A stretch of DNA of 32,544 nucleotides from an uncultured beta proteobacterium (GTDB lineage Bacteria > Pseudomonadota > Gammaproteobacteria > Burkholderiales > Burkholderiaceae_C), in NCBI GenBank assembly GCA_903828665.1, contig CAIKMZ010000010.1:1-32544 (forward strand), read 5' to 3'. Below the pieces are notes generated by a model that saw nothing but the letters and a program-made list of their open reading frames with translations, was not told the DNA's origin and did not search any database. Shown one piece after another: positions 6,545 through 15,573 of this stretch; within the stretch, counting starts at the first letter, position 1, and the number at the start of each line of letters is the position of its first letter. Position numbers and translations under genes: made by a program.

Positions 6545-7918
6545 TTATTCTTTCGCTTCTTCTATTTCTGGTGTGTAGAGATATTTCGTATCAACTTTTC
6601 CAGGTGCTTCTAACAACTTTCTGCTTTCATCGCCGCGAAGTTGCTTGTGCGCTTTCATAACATCTAAGTGCGAGTAATGCGCTTCAATCATCCCGACACT
6701 CGTTCCCATTTGCGTTGCGAGTGTGTGTATTGCGATCTTGTCGTGTTCAAGTGATAGCGTTGCGTAAGTGTGGCGAAGGCTGTAAAGAACGCGCTTTTGT
6801 TTGTCGCGCGGATCAATCTGTAGTTTGTGTCTTACGAGGTAGTTATCAAATAGTTTCGGAAAACTTGTTGGTGTTTTCAGTTTCGCTTTCTTGTTCGTTT
6901 TAACATCTTCTTCGCTGAGAACTTCGCGGTAAAGAAAAATCTTCTCTTCGCTGCCAAGTTCAACCATTTCAACTAATGACTTTCCGTAGTTGCGTTTGGC
7001 AATCGCATCAAACGCTTCATACGATGGAAGTCGTCCCATTGAAATGCGCTTCTTTGTTTTGTTCTGCGGAATCTCAATAAACACGGTGCGATGTGCGTTT
7101 ATTTGAACAATCTCTTCAACATTTCCTTCGCCATCGTCGGAGAAAACACCAGTTTTTATTGCTTCTGGATACATCTCAAGTGTGATGTGCGTCCATTTCA
7201 AACTCAGCAACTCTTTTCCTGGTCTTGCGCCTGTGTCGAGCAAGACAGCAACATAGTCTTTCATCAGTTGTCGGATTGGCAGACTATCGGCACGCGCTTC
7301 TGCGATCCATTCATCGAGGTGCGCTATCAACGCTCTTGCTTCGCGCAAAGTGAAGTCGGGGCGTCTTACGCTGTCTTTCGCTTTCGCGTCGAGCGTGGGG
7401 CGATTGCCTTTGACGATGTAGCCTTTTTCTTCTGCGACTTCTAACACTCGGTTGAGCGCGGCGTTGTGATTGAGCAATGTGCTGTGCTTCGGCGCGGCTC
7501 CCATCTTGTTCGTGCGCCATTTGTCGAACTCTTCAAGCACGGTGTAGTCAATGCTATCGACGCGATATTTGCCGAAGAACGGGATCAGATAGTTGTCGAT
7601 GGTGACTTTGTATTCTTTGAAACTGACCTTGCCTTTGCCTTGCGCTGTGTCGTCGTCCATCTTTCGCACTGCTAAGTGGGCGATGTCGCGGAAGTAGCGA
7701 GTGATCGGCGCAGCGTTCATCTTCTTGCGAACATTCGCTTCAATGAGGATTTCGTGCGCTCTCTTCGAGGCATCAGCAAGATTGCGCTCGTTCGTGCTGT
7801 TGCGCTGCCACTTTCCGTCGATCTGAAAGCGACACTGCCACACGGTGCTTCGAGGACGCAAAAAGACGACAAGTTGCCTTGGGATCAGTGCGTGTGTAGT
7901 GGTCTTTTTTTCGCTCAT
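6545..7918 (-). CDS. Phage-type tyrosine integrase, full length (457 aa)
   Basis: The product has an N-terminal DNA-binding part, a SAM-like core-binding domain (about residues 75-165) and a C-terminal catalytic domain with Arg232 in DTGARPGKE, Arg382-His383 in YSLRHTYAT and the nucleophile Tyr415 in EAHYSHL. The usual first His of HxxR is Tyr and the second His of GHS is not evident (MGTSV), both tolerated in phage integrases. The start is the ATG at 7916-7918 (MSEKKTTTH). A longer frame reaches 8086, but its extra 56 codons include the insertion-sequence end (a repeated RFRLIPRW peptide) and are not part of the gene. It likely integrates and excises the island. A 17-bp-spaced promoter-like pair lies just upstream. 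The gene is convergent with the 115-aa unknown gene. Confidence 0.9.
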   Translation of the reverse strand: MSEKKTTTHALIPRQLVVFLRPRSTVWQCRFQIDGKWQRNSTNERNLADASKRAHEILIEANVRKKMNAAPITRYFRDIAHLAVRKMDDDTAQGKGKVSFKEYKVTIDNYLIPFFGKYRVDSIDYTVLEEFDKWRTNKMGAAPKHSTLLNHNAALNRVLEVAEEKGYIVKGNRPTLDAKAKDSVRRPDFTLREARALIAHLDEWIAEARADSLPIRQLMKDYVAVLLDTGARPGKELLSLKWTHITLEMYPEAIKTGVFSDDGEGNVEEIVQINAHRTVFIEIPQNKTKKRISMGRLPSYEAFDAIAKRNYGKSLVEMVELGSEEKIFLYREVLSEEDVKTNKKAKLKTPTSFPKLFDNYLVRHKLQIDPRDKQKRVLYSLRHTYATLSLEHDKIAIHTLATQMGTSVGMIEAHYSHLDVMKAHKQLRGDESRKLLEAPGKVDTKYLYTPEIEEAKE

Positions 7919-7945
7919 CGCGTCATTTTTCTGCTTTGTTGTCTC

Positions 7946-7974
7946 AGCATACAGACGACAAGAGAAAAGGACAA
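7946..7974 (-). promoter_or_regulatory. Probable sigma70 promoter of the integrase
   Basis: On the minus strand TTGTCC (7974-7969) and TATGCT (7951-7946) are separated by 17 bases and lie 28 bases before the integrase start. The -35 box is only about a dozen bases from the first insertion-sequence repeat, so the insertion appears to leave this promoter intact. Confidence 0.4.
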
Positions 7975-7986
7975 GTGACAGCCTTA

Positions 7987-8044
7987 TCCAACGAGGTATG
8001 AGCCTGAAGCGGTGTCCGTGATTCCAACGAGGTATGAGCCTGAA
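7987..8044. repeat. Tandem left terminal repeat of the insertion sequence
   Basis: A 22-bp sequence containing AGGTATGAGCCTG occurs at 7987-8008 and again, identical, at 8023-8044. The right end has only one matching inverted copy. Confidence 0.85.
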
Positions 8045-8072
8045 CTGCGGGCTTGGGTCGATCATTTCCCAC

Positions 8073-9332
8073 ATGGTGATCGACATGGACGAGACCCGTC
8101 TGCAAACAATTTCGCAACTTCAGTCGTTTTTGGCTGGTACGGCTGAGGTTCAATTTCGTGTTCCCGACACGGACGAGGCCCGCTACGCTCACATCGTGTC
8201 AGTGGCTCAGCGCTTTGGCTATGGCCGCCTGAATCGACCCGACAAGGGCGTGGTGCTGCGCTACTTGATCGCCACCTGCGGCTACGGTCGCGCCCAACTC
8301 ACACGACTGCTGGCACGCGTCCTGGATGGCCAAAACCTGTACAAGCGCTACCGTGCCCCAGCACATGCGTTTGCGCGTCGCTACACCCCGGCTGATGCCC
8401 TGCTGCTGGCCGAGGTGGATCGTGCCCACGGCACGATGTCGGGTCCGGCCACCGTGCATTTGCTCAGACGTGCTTTGCACGTGCATGGGGACACACGCTT
8501 TGAGCGTCTGGCCAACCTGTCGGTGTCGCACCTGTACAACCTGCGTCACAGCGTGACTTACCAGAATCAACGCGTGAGTTTTACCAAGACGCGCCCCGTG
8601 GTCAATGCGATTGGCATTCGGCGTGCCCCACGTCCTGAAGGCCGTCCAGGGTTCATTCGCATCGACTCGGTTCACCAGGGGGATATGGACGGCACCAAGG
8701 GGGTCTATCACATCAACGCAGTCGATATCGTCACCCAGTGGGAGGTGGTGGCCACCTGCGAGCGCATCAGCGAGGCGTATCTGTTGCCGGTGCTCAAAGA
8801 CCTCATCGATCAGTTTCCCTTCGAGATTCTGGGCTTTCACTCCGACAACGGCAGCGAGTACATCAACAAGACGGTGGCCACGCTTTTGGAGAAGATGCGG
8901 GTGGAACAGACCAAGTCGCGCTCACGGCATTCCAATGACAACGCCCTGGCCGAAAGCAAGAACGGCTCGGTGGTCAGAAAGGCCTTCGGCTACAGCCACA
9001 TCCCGCAACGCTTTGCTGCCCACATCAACGTGTTCTGCCGTGATCATCTCAACCCGTACGTCAACCTGCACCGCCCTTGTCTGTTTGCCATGGAGGTCAT
9101 CGACGCCAAGGGCAAGATCCGAAAGACCTACCCACTGGACATGGTGCAAACGCCTTTGGACAAGCTGGCAAGTCTGGCCGGTGTGGACGACTTCTTGCGC
9201 GAGAGCGTCACCATCGCCCAGCTTCAACTGCAAGCAACCGCTCTGAGCGATCTGGACGCCGCCAACGCCCTGAATGTGGCCAGGCTTAAACTGTTCGACT
9301 TGTTCAACCGACGATCCAAACCCGCAGCCTGA
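8073..9332 (+). CDS. IS transposase, rve-type DD(35)E
   Basis: The gene encodes about 419 aa from the ATG at 8073 (alternatives: 8034, which lies within the terminal repeat, and 8085, which has GGTGA upstream). The N-terminal half has helix-turn-helix-like segments (YLIATCGYGRAQLTRLLARV, and LSVSHLYNLRH). The central catalytic core has Asp in FIRIDSVHQGD, Asp in GFHSDNGSEY and Glu in NALAESKNGSV; there are 35 residues between the second Asp and the Glu, the classic DD(35)E arrangement. The frame is intact and all three acidic residues are present, so the transposase is probably functional. It cuts and joins the element ends by the RNase-H-fold mechanism. GC content is like the right part of the window and unlike the island, which shows it arrived separately. 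Confidence 0.9.
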   Translation: MVIDMDETRLQTISQLQSFLAGTAEVQFRVPDTDEARYAHIVSVAQRFGYGRLNRPDKGVVLRYLIATCGYGRAQLTRLLARVLDGQNLYKRYRAPAHAFARRYTPADALLLAEVDRAHGTMSGPATVHLLRRALHVHGDTRFERLANLSVSHLYNLRHSVTYQNQRVSFTKTRPVVNAIGIRRAPRPEGRPGFIRIDSVHQGDMDGTKGVYHINAVDIVTQWEVVATCERISEAYLLPVLKDLIDQFPFEILGFHSDNGSEYINKTVATLLEKMRVEQTKSRSRHSNDNALAESKNGSVVRKAFGYSHIPQRFAAHINVFCRDHLNPYVNLHRPCLFAMEVIDAKGKIRKTYPLDMVQTPLDKLASLAGVDDFLRESVTIAQLQLQATALSDLDAANALNVARLKLFDLFNRRSKPAA

Positions 9333-9357
9333 TTCATCCCGTCAATCCAGCTTCGCC

Positions 9358-9370
9358 CAGGCTCATACCT
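9358..9370. repeat. Right inverted terminal motif of the insertion sequence
   Basis: CAGGCTCATACCT is the exact reverse complement of AGGTATGAGCCTG found twice at the left end. It lies 26 bases after the transposase stop. Confidence 0.8.
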
Positions 9371-9426
9371 GATTTGGAAAATACTCGAATTCCCTCAATT
9401 AGCTGAATTTCGGGCGTTGCCAAAAG

Positions 9427-9542
9427 TTGACGATTTGTACGTGGATGTTACACAGAACAGAGGTCAAGCACACGGCGGGGTCACATGCCGCAACAATATC
9501 GGATACTAGCGCCGCGGTGCAACACACCAAGATTTTTATAAT
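9427..9542 (+). promoter_or_regulatory. Possible promoter elements upstream of mrcA
   Basis: A perfect -10 hexamer TATAAT lies at 9537-9542, 26 bases before the mrcA start, but without a good -35. Further upstream TTGACG (9427-9432) is followed after 16 bases by TACACA. Either could drive mrcA. The ~200 bases between the insertion sequence and mrcA hold no gene. Confidence 0.35.
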
Positions 9543-9568
9543 ACTGACGCGTTTCCATTAAGTCCCCT

Positions 9569-11962
9569 ATGCCCTCCAAACCCTCACCTGGCGACGCAAG
9601 TCCGCCGAAAGCTCACCCTGCGCGTCCAACCACGAGGAATTGGCTGGTGCGACTTGCGCTATGGGCAGGAGCCGTCGCCCTGGCCGGTGTCTTGTCCGTA
9701 GTAATCATCGTCGGCATCGCCATGGCCGTCGCATTCCCGAACCTGCCCGATATCTCCGCCCTGTCCGATTACCGCCCAAAGCTGCCCTTGCGCGTGTTCT
9801 CGGCAGAAGGCGACCTGATCGGCGAATTTGGCGAAGAGCGCCGACATCTCACCCCGATCAAGGAGATACCGAAGATCATGACCGATGCCGTGCTGGCCAT
9901 TGAGGACTCCCGTTTCTATGAACATGGCGGTGTCGACTACAAGGGCATGCTGCGCGCCGGACTTGCCAATCTCGGACGCTTCAAGAGCCAGGGCGCGTCG
10001 ACCATCACCATGCAGGTGGCACGCAATGTTTATCTGTCGTCGGAGAAGACCTACACGCGCAAGATCTACGAAATCCTGCTGACTTTCAAACTCGAACACA
10101 TGTTGACCAAGGACCAGATTCTTGAGATCTACATGAACCAGATCTTCCTGGGAAACCGTGCCTACGGCTTCGCCGCCGCATCCGAAGCGTACTTTGGCAA
10201 GCAATTGAAGGACATCACGATTGCCGAGGCTGCCATGCTGGCGGGGCTGCCGAAGGCACCTTCAGCATACAACCCGATCAGCAATCCAAACCGGGCCCGG
10301 GCGCGCCAACTCCACATCATTGAACGCATGGAGGAGAACGGCTTCATCACCGCGGCGCAGGCCAGCGCGGCCAAGACGGAAGAACTCAGGGTCAAGTCGA
10401 ATGCCGACCCGACCAAAGTGCATGCGGAGTATGTGGCAGAAACCGTGCGCCAGCTGATGTTTGCGCAATATGGAGAAGACACCTACACGCGCGGCCTGAA
10501 CGTCTACACGACCTTGCGCACGGCAGATCAGGATGCAGCCTACCGGTCCTTGCGCCGCGGCATCATGGACTTCGAGCGGCATCAGGTTTACCGTGGCCCG
10601 GAAGAATTCGTGAGCCTGCCAACCGATCCGCAGGAACTTGAGGACGCGATCTCCGACGCGCTCGACGACCACCCGGACAACGGTGACGTCATGTCGGCCC
10701 TGGTGCTCGAGGCCGATACGCGACATATCAAGGCGGTTCGCCAGACCACAGAGGTCATTGACATCACCGGCGAAGGCCTGAAACCGGCTCAATCGGGTCT
10801 GTCGGACAAAGCGCCGCCGCATATCAGGATTCGGCGCGGCGCCATCATCCGGGTCACTAAGACACCCAAGAATACGTGGGAAATCACGCAACTTCCGGAA
10901 GTGGAAGGGGCCTTTGTGGCGCTGGACCCGCGCGATGGCTCGATCAAGGCGCTGGTCGGAGGCTTTGACTTCGAGAAGAACAAGTTCAATCACGTCACGC
11001 AGGCCTGGCGGCAACCGGGCTCCAGTTTCAAGCCCTTCATCTATTCGTCTGCCCTCGAAAAAGGATTCACCCCGGCCACTGTCATCAACGACGCGCCACT
11101 CTTCTTTGATGCGGGAGTGACTGGCGGTCAACCCTGGGAGCCGAAAAACTATGACGGCAAATTCGAAGGGCCGATGACCATGCGCCAGGGCCTGGCCAAA
11201 TCCAAGAACATGATCTCGATCCGCATCCTGCAGGCCGTGGGCGCCCAGTATGCGCAGGAATGGATCACACGTTTCGGCTTCGATGAAGACAAGCACCCAG
11301 CTTATCTGACGATGGCCCTAGGCGCCGGGTCGGTCACGCCCATGCAGATGGTTTCAGCCTACTCGGTCTTTGCCAATGGCGGCTACCGCATCAATCCCTG
11401 GTTGATCACCAAGGTTACTGAACAAAAGGGCAAGCTTCTGGTGGAAACCAAACCGCCAGTGCTGGACGAATCGATGCGCGCTATTGATGCACGCAACGCG
11501 TTCATGATGGAGAGTCTGCTGCAAACCGTCACACGCTCCGGCACGGCGGCCTCCGCGCAGGCCACCTTGAAGCGTCCAGACCTGTATGGGAAAACGGGGA
11601 CCACCAACGATTCGATCGACGCCTGGTTTGCCGGGTTTCAGCCGACCCTGGCGGCGGTCACCTGGATCGGCTACGACACCCCACGCAAACTTGGAGACCG
11701 TGAAACGGGCGGCGGCCTGAGCCTGCCGGTCTGGATCCGTTTCATGGAGCATGCGCTGAAGAACGTCCCGGTCATGGAACCCGATGCGCCCGAAGGAGTT
11801 GTCCACATCGGCGGCGAATGGTTCTATGACGAATACGCCAAGAACGCAGGCATCAGCAGCGTCGGATTGGGCGAAAAGCCCAATGGTCCAGCCGGCGCGC
11901 CGGTTCAGGGCTTGCCGGCGGCCGACGAGCGAAAGAACATCCTCGATCTGTTCAAAAACTGA
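9569..11962 (+). CDS. mrcA: Penicillin-binding protein 1A, bifunctional peptidoglycan glycosyltransferase/transpeptidase
   Basis: This class A PBP (797 aa) polymerises lipid II into glycan strands and cross-links the peptides in the periplasm, anchored in the inner membrane by one N-terminal helix (about residues 27-55). The GT51 domain shows [10 protein letters not shown] with catalytic Glu112 and GASTITMQ at 142-149. The transpeptidase domain shows the SxxK motif at Ser485-Lys488 (SSFK), SKN at 545-547 and KTGT at 675-678. A long inserted region between them (roughly residues 330-450) is typical of PBP1A. Length is normal for the family. The gene is convergent with cyaY and overlaps it by 11 bases. 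In many betaproteobacteria the gene next to mrcA is a divergent pilM operon; here the mobile DNA takes that place. Confidence 0.97.
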   Translation: MPSKPSPGDASPPKAHPARPTTRNWLVRLALWAGAVALAGVLSVVIIVGIAMAVAFPNLPDISALSDYRPKLPLRVFSAEGDLIGEFGEERRHLTPIKEIPKIMTDAVLAIEDSRFYEHGGVDYKGMLRAGLANLGRFKSQGASTITMQVARNVYLSSEKTYTRKIYEILLTFKLEHMLTKDQILEIYMNQIFLGNRAYGFAAASEAYFGKQLKDITIAEAAMLAGLPKAPSAYNPISNPNRARARQLHIIERMEENGFITAAQASAAKTEELRVKSNADPTKVHAEYVAETVRQLMFAQYGEDTYTRGLNVYTTLRTADQDAAYRSLRRGIMDFERHQVYRGPEEFVSLPTDPQELEDAISDALDDHPDNGDVMSALVLEADTRHIKAVRQTTEVIDITGEGLKPAQSGLSDKAPPHIRIRRGAIIRVTKTPKNTWEITQLPEVEGAFVALDPRDGSIKALVGGFDFEKNKFNHVTQAWRQPGSSFKPFIYSSALEKGFTPATVINDAPLFFDAGVTGGQPWEPKNYDGKFEGPMTMRQGLAKSKNMISIRILQAVGAQYAQEWITRFGFDEDKHPAYLTMALGAGSVTPMQMVSAYSVFANGGYRINPWLITKVTEQKGKLLVETKPPVLDESMRAIDARNAFMMESLLQTVTRSGTAASAQATLKRPDLYGKTGTTNDSIDAWFAGFQPTLAAVTWIGYDTPRKLGDRETGGGLSLPVWIRFMEHALKNVPVMEPDAPEGVVHIGGEWFYDEYAKNAGISSVGLGEKPNGPAGAPVQGLPAADERKNILDLFKN

Positions 11963-12275
11963 GCGGACATGCGGCCTGCTCGCTGGCCAGACGCGAGAGG
12001 CCAGCAAAAAATTCACCTTGGCCTTTGGTGTCCAACCACGAACTGCCGTCGAATTTGTAGTGATAACCGCCTGCCTTGGCAGCCAGCCAGACCTCGTGAA
12101 GGGGTTTTTGCAAATTGATGACGATCTGGCTGTCGTTTGAAAAAACCAGTGTCACCATTCCGCCGACCCGCTGACTGTCGATATCGGCTCGGTTCTCGTC
12201 GTTGATGCGGTCGCAGCTGACCTCGACTCTGTGCAGCAGCATTTCCGCGCGGTCCATGAATTCTGTGTCAGTCAT
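11952..12275 (-). CDS. cyaY: Frataxin homologue CyaY, iron-sulfur cluster assembly protein
   Basis: The 107-aa product starts [18 protein letters not shown] and contains an acidic first helix (EDxEF-like, with [18 protein letters not shown]) and the strand block [25 protein letters not shown], followed by [24 protein letters not shown], all characteristic of frataxin/CyaY. It is a cytosolic iron-binding regulator of IscS-dependent Fe-S cluster assembly. The frame is open upstream of the chosen ATG (12273-12275), but family length favours this start. Its start codon is only 12 bases from that of the divergent lptM, a conserved-looking cyaY/lptM-lysA arrangement. The 3' end overlaps mrcA. Confidence 0.95.
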   Translation of the reverse strand: MTDTEFMDRAEMLLHRVEVSCDRINDENRADIDSQRVGGMVTLVFSNDSQIVINLQKPLHEVWLAAKAGGYHYKFDGSSWLDTKGQGEFFAGLSRLASEQAACPLSF

Positions 12276-12287
12276 TACAATTTCACC

Positions 12288-12476
12288 ATGTTGCGTTTTG
12301 AGCAAATTCTAGTCAGTGCGCTTGTCCTTGCCGCCAGTGGGGCGAGTCTTTGCGCCTGCGGTCAGCAAGGTGCACTGTACCTGCCCACCCAGCCCGTCCC
12401 GGCCAAACAGACCACCACACCGGCGCCAATCAAGCCGGCTGCCGCAACTTCCGCCACAAACTCCGCCTCGCAATGA
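12288..12476 (+). CDS. lptM: LptM (YifL-type) small lipoprotein
   Basis: The 62-aa product has a lipoprotein signal peptide ([20 protein letters not shown]) with a lipobox L-C-A-C at residues 21-24. The mature N-terminus [10 protein letters not shown] matches the CGQKGPLYLP signature of the YifL/LptM family. LptM is an outer-membrane lipoprotein that assists oxidative maturation of the LPS translocon LptD. The remainder is a Pro/Thr/Ala-rich tail. The gene lies immediately upstream of lysA, and its TGA overlaps the lysA ATG (ATGA), so the two are translationally coupled, the usual context for this family. Confidence 0.88.
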   Translation: MLRFEQILVSALVLAASGASLCACGQQGALYLPTQPVPAKQTTTPAPIKPAAATSATNSASQ

Positions 12477-13747
12477 ATTCCCCCGACCTTCCCGGCCAAC
12501 CCCAACTTGCCTACCGGGGCAATGAACTTTTTCTGGAAGACGTCCGGCTCAGTGACTTGGCAAAGCAGCACGGCACCCCGCTTTTCGTCTACTCCAAGGG
12601 CGCCATGCTGGCTGCGCTGGCAGCCTACCAGCGCGGCTTTGCCGGACGAGACGTGCAAATTTGTTATGCCGTCAAAGCCAACTCCAGCTTGAGCGTCATT
12701 CAGGTCTTTGCCCTGGCCGGTTGCGGCTTTGACATTGTTTCGGGCGGCGAGATCGAACGCGTGCTGGCTGCCGGTGGCCAAGCCGATCGGATCATCTTCT
12801 CGGGCGTCGGCAAGACCCGGGCTGAAATGCGCCGCGCGCTCGACGTCGGCATCGGTTGCTTCAATGTCGAAAGCGAAGCCGAGCTCGATGTCCTGAACGA
12901 AGTGGCCTCGGCCATGGGTGTGCGCGCACCGGTGAGCATCCGCGTCAATCCCAACGTCGATCCGAAAACGCACCCCTACATATCAACCGGTCTCAAGAGC
13001 AGCAAGTTCGGCATTCCCCACGAACGGGTGCTGCCCACCTACCAACGGGCCGCCGCGCTCAAGGGCCTGCGCGTGATCGGCATCGACTGCCATATCGGCT
13101 CCCAGATCACGCAGGAAGAGCCTTATCTGGAAACCGTGGATCGGATGATCGATCTGGTCGAAGCCATCGAGGCGGCTGGCATCCCGATTCAGCACATCGA
13201 TTTTGGCGGCGGGCTGGGCATCAACTACAACGGCGAAACGCCACCGGGCGCGGAGCAACTCTGGAAAAAACTGCTGGCACGGCTCGACGCACGCGGCTTC
13301 GGACGGCGCCAATTGATGATCGAACCCGGCCGCTCGCTGGTCGGCAATGCCGGCGTCTGTCTGACCGAAGTGCTCTACCTCAAGCCCGGTGCGCAGAAGA
13401 ATTTCTGCATCATCGACGCCGCGATGAACGATCTGCCGCGCCCTGCCATGTACCAGGCTTTCCATCAGATCGTGCCGCTGCACCAACGCGAGGCCGCAGC
13501 CGTCACTTGGGATGTGGTGGGCCCGGTCTGCGAAAGCGGTGACTGGATCGGGCACGACCGCGAGTTGGCGGTCCAGGCGGGAGACTTGCTGGCGGTGCTG
13601 TCTGCGGGCGCCTTTTGCATGAGCATGGCCAGCAACTACAACGCCCGCGGACGCGCGCCGGAAATCCTGGTGACAGGCGAGCAGGCACACGTCATTCGTC
13701 TGCGCGAAACGCTAGCCGACCAGATGCGCCAGGAAAAACTGCTCTGA
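12473..13747 (+). CDS. lysA: Diaminopimelate decarboxylase
   Basis: LysA (424 aa from the ATG at 12473) converts meso-diaminopimelate to L-lysine with pyridoxal phosphate, the last step of lysine biosynthesis. The PLP lysine is Lys68 in CYAVKANSS. Other family motifs are HIGSQI, the glycine-rich phosphate site FGGGLG, EPGRSLVGNAG and the dimer-interface CESGD, which supplies active-site residues. A longer frame exists upstream, but it runs through lptM; the ATGA overlap with the lptM stop fixes the start. Length is standard. The plus-strand unit ends here, 33 bases before the convergent msrQ stop. Confidence 0.97.
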   Translation: MNSPDLPGQPQLAYRGNELFLEDVRLSDLAKQHGTPLFVYSKGAMLAALAAYQRGFAGRDVQICYAVKANSSLSVIQVFALAGCGFDIVSGGEIERVLAAGGQADRIIFSGVGKTRAEMRRALDVGIGCFNVESEAELDVLNEVASAMGVRAPVSIRVNPNVDPKTHPYISTGLKSSKFGIPHERVLPTYQRAAALKGLRVIGIDCHIGSQITQEEPYLETVDRMIDLVEAIEAAGIPIQHIDFGGGLGINYNGETPPGAEQLWKKLLARLDARGFGRRQLMIEPGRSLVGNAGVCLTEVLYLKPGAQKNFCIIDAAMNDLPRPAMYQAFHQIVPLHQREAAAVTWDVVGPVCESGDWIGHDRELAVQAGDLLAVLSAGAFCMSMASNYNARGRAPEILVTGEQAHVIRLRETLADQMRQEKLL

Positions 13748-13780
13748 ATTGCAGCGTGACCTGACCTGATTGAGCGACGC

Positions 13781-14413
13781 CTAGGCGCCGTTCTTCTTCA
13801 CGAAGCGAACAACACGCCAGCCCAGCAACAGGCCCAGAATGGCGGCATAAACCAGGACCTCGGCAAAATTGTGTTTGCCGGCGCGCATCCAGAAGAAGTG
13901 CAGCAGCGCCAGACCGGCAACCAGGTAAACCAGCCGGTGCAGGCGCTGCCAGCGCTTGCCACCGAGCAATCGGATGACGCGGTTCGACGATGTCGCCGCC
14001 AGTGCCGTGAGCAGCACGAAGGCCGAAAATCCGACCAGGATGAACGGGCGCTTGGCAATGTCGCGCGCAATATCGGTGAGCTCAAACGCCATGTCGAAGC
14101 CGCTGTAGCTCAGCAGATGCACGATGAGATAGAAATAGACGAAGAGGCCCAGCATGCGGCGCAGACGCGCCAGCGCGGGCGTCGCCGTGATGATGCGCAG
14201 TGGCGTCACCGCCAGCACCAGGCAAAGGGCGCGCAAAGTCCAGTCACCGCTCGCGCGAATCAGGGCCTCGGCCGGATTGGCGCCCAACTGGTTTGTGAGC
14301 GTCGCATAGAGCAACCAACAAAACGGCAGCAACATCAAACCGAAAACGATCGGCTTGGCTGCACGGTGTAGCAGCAAGGCCCGTGCCTTCTCGGCTGGGC
14401 GCAACGGCGGCAT
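13781..14413 (-). CDS. msrQ: MsrQ, haem-binding membrane subunit of the periplasmic methionine sulfoxide reductase
   Basis: The 210-aa protein has about six hydrophobic helices with the family pattern: KPIVFGLMLLPFCWLLYA, then a TLRALCLVLAVTPLR helix, LGLFVYFYLIVHLLSY with a haem-ligand-type His, KRWQRLHRLVYLVAGLALLHFFWM with further His, and a basic C-terminus. It is a b-type cytochrome of the ferric-reductase-like superfamily that passes electrons from the quinone pool to MsrP. Its ATG overlaps the last base of the msrP stop (TGATG), so the two are coupled, as in most proteobacteria. Confidence 0.93.
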   Translation of the reverse strand: MPPLRPAEKARALLLHRAAKPIVFGLMLLPFCWLLYATLTNQLGANPAEALIRASGDWTLRALCLVLAVTPLRIITATPALARLRRMLGLFVYFYLIVHLLSYSGFDMAFELTDIARDIAKRPFILVGFSAFVLLTALAATSSNRVIRLLGGKRWQRLHRLVYLVAGLALLHFFWMRAGKHNFAEVLVYAAILGLLLGWRVVRFVKKNGA

Positions 14414-15414
14414 CAGATGAATTTCTTGAGATCCATGCCGGCGTACAACTGTCCGACCTGTGCCTCGTAACCATTGAACATCAGGGTCTTGCGCTTTTTC
14501 GCAAACAGGCCGTCCTCGCCGATGCGCCGCTCCGTCGCCTGGCTCCAGCGCGGATGGTCCACGTTCGGATTGACGTTGGAATAGAAACCGTATTCATTTG
14601 CCGCCGCCTTGTTCCATGCGGTGGCCGGTTGCTTGTCGGTGAAGCGGATCTTGACGAGGCTCTTGCCGCTCTTGAATCCGTATTTCCACGGCACAACGAG
14701 CCGAACCGGCGCGCCGTTCTGCTTGGGCAGCACCTCGCCGTACATGCCGAAGCTCAGCAGCGTCAGCGGGTGCATCGCCTCATCCATGCGCAGTCCTTCG
14801 ATATACGGCCAATCCAGCACGCGCGAGCCGACGAAGGGCATGGTCTTCGGATCGGCCTGGGTCACAAACTCGACGTACTTGGCACTGCCCAGCGGCTCCA
14901 CTTTGCGGATCAATTCGCGCAAGGAATAGCCAACCCACGGAATCACCATCGACCAGCCTTCCACGCAGCGCAGACGGTAGACCCGCTCCTCCATCGCACT
15001 GAGCTTGAGCAGATCTTCAAGCGTGTAGCGGGCCGGCTTCTTCACCAGACCCTCGACTTCGACTGTCCACGGACTGGTCACCAGCGTGTGTGCGTTTTGC
15101 GCCGGGTCTGTCTTGTCGGTTCCGAATTCGTAGAAATTGTTGTAGCTGGTGGCGTCCTTGTATTCGGTCGGCTTTTCCATCGTGACAGCACCAGCCAAGT
15201 CCGACTTTGCACCCGGCAGCGCGGCCAGTTTGCCGGGGCGGGCCGTTGCACCCTGCGCCAGTGCGTCACGCGAGGCCCAGGAGGCGATTGCGGCACCAGC
15301 GACGCCACCGGCCAGCAGCTTGATCAGATCACGTCGACCCGCGTACACGCGCTGCGGCGTGATCTCGCTGGCAAGAGCGTGCGAAAGTCCGTCCTGGCTG
15401 TTTTTGATGAGCAT
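14413..15414 (-). CDS. msrP: MsrP, molybdopterin-dependent periplasmic methionine sulfoxide reductase catalytic subunit
   Basis: The 333-aa product repairs oxidised methionine residues in periplasmic proteins. A twin-arginine signal is present (Arg27-Arg28 in [12 protein letters not shown], cleavage near ALAQG), as required for a folded Mo-cofactor protein. The sulfite-oxidase-type core shows [11 protein letters not shown], with Cys150 the expected molybdenum ligand, and later family blocks [17 protein letters not shown] and [15 protein letters not shown]. The start at 15412-15414 has GAGG eight bases upstream; the frame extends further, but without a signal-compatible start. Co-transcribed with msrQ. 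Confidence 0.96.
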   Translation of the reverse strand: MLIKNSQDGLSHALASEITPQRVYAGRRDLIKLLAGGVAGAAIASWASRDALAQGATARPGKLAALPGAKSDLAGAVTMEKPTEYKDATSYNNFYEFGTDKTDPAQNAHTLVTSPWTVEVEGLVKKPARYTLEDLLKLSAMEERVYRLRCVEGWSMVIPWVGYSLRELIRKVEPLGSAKYVEFVTQADPKTMPFVGSRVLDWPYIEGLRMDEAMHPLTLLSFGMYGEVLPKQNGAPVRLVVPWKYGFKSGKSLVKIRFTDKQPATAWNKAAANEYGFYSNVNPNVDHPRWSQATERRIGEDGLFAKKRKTLMFNGYEAQVGQLYAGMDLKKFI

Positions 15415-15573
15415 GCTGTGATCCTCGTTGCAGTGGCAAAGCCGGGGCGGCGATCGCCGCATAACCGGTGGCAAACCGACCCCGCCATCAGGACCTGATT
15501 GTCATCAACTCAAATGAAAAGGGCAGGCGCCATCGAAATGGACCTGCCCCTGTCAGGGTTTGTAGAGAGCGAT

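Larger units (their letters stand above)
7987..9370. mobile_element. Insertion sequence with DD(35)E transposase (about 1.4 kb)
   Basis: A GC-rich segment with one transposase gene lies between AGGTATGAGCCTG at the left and its exact inverted copy at the right (9358-9370). The left copy is present twice (7994-8006 and 8030-8042) inside a 22-bp exact direct repeat with a 36-bp period. Base composition changes sharply at its left end. The exact outer boundaries and any target duplication could not be fixed. The transposase has an rve/DDE fold as in IS3, IS481 and IS21-type elements; I do not assign a family. Confidence 0.8.

Noticed and set aside
7919-8086. N-terminal extension of the full-length integrase
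   Set aside because: The extra codons run into the insertion-sequence end and translate its tandem repeat (RFRLIPRW twice). The ATG at 7918 gives a normal integrase.
13770-13797. Terminator hairpin between lysA and msrQ
   Set aside because: Only a 10-bp palindrome (CGCCTAGGCG) is present, with no loop and no T-run.
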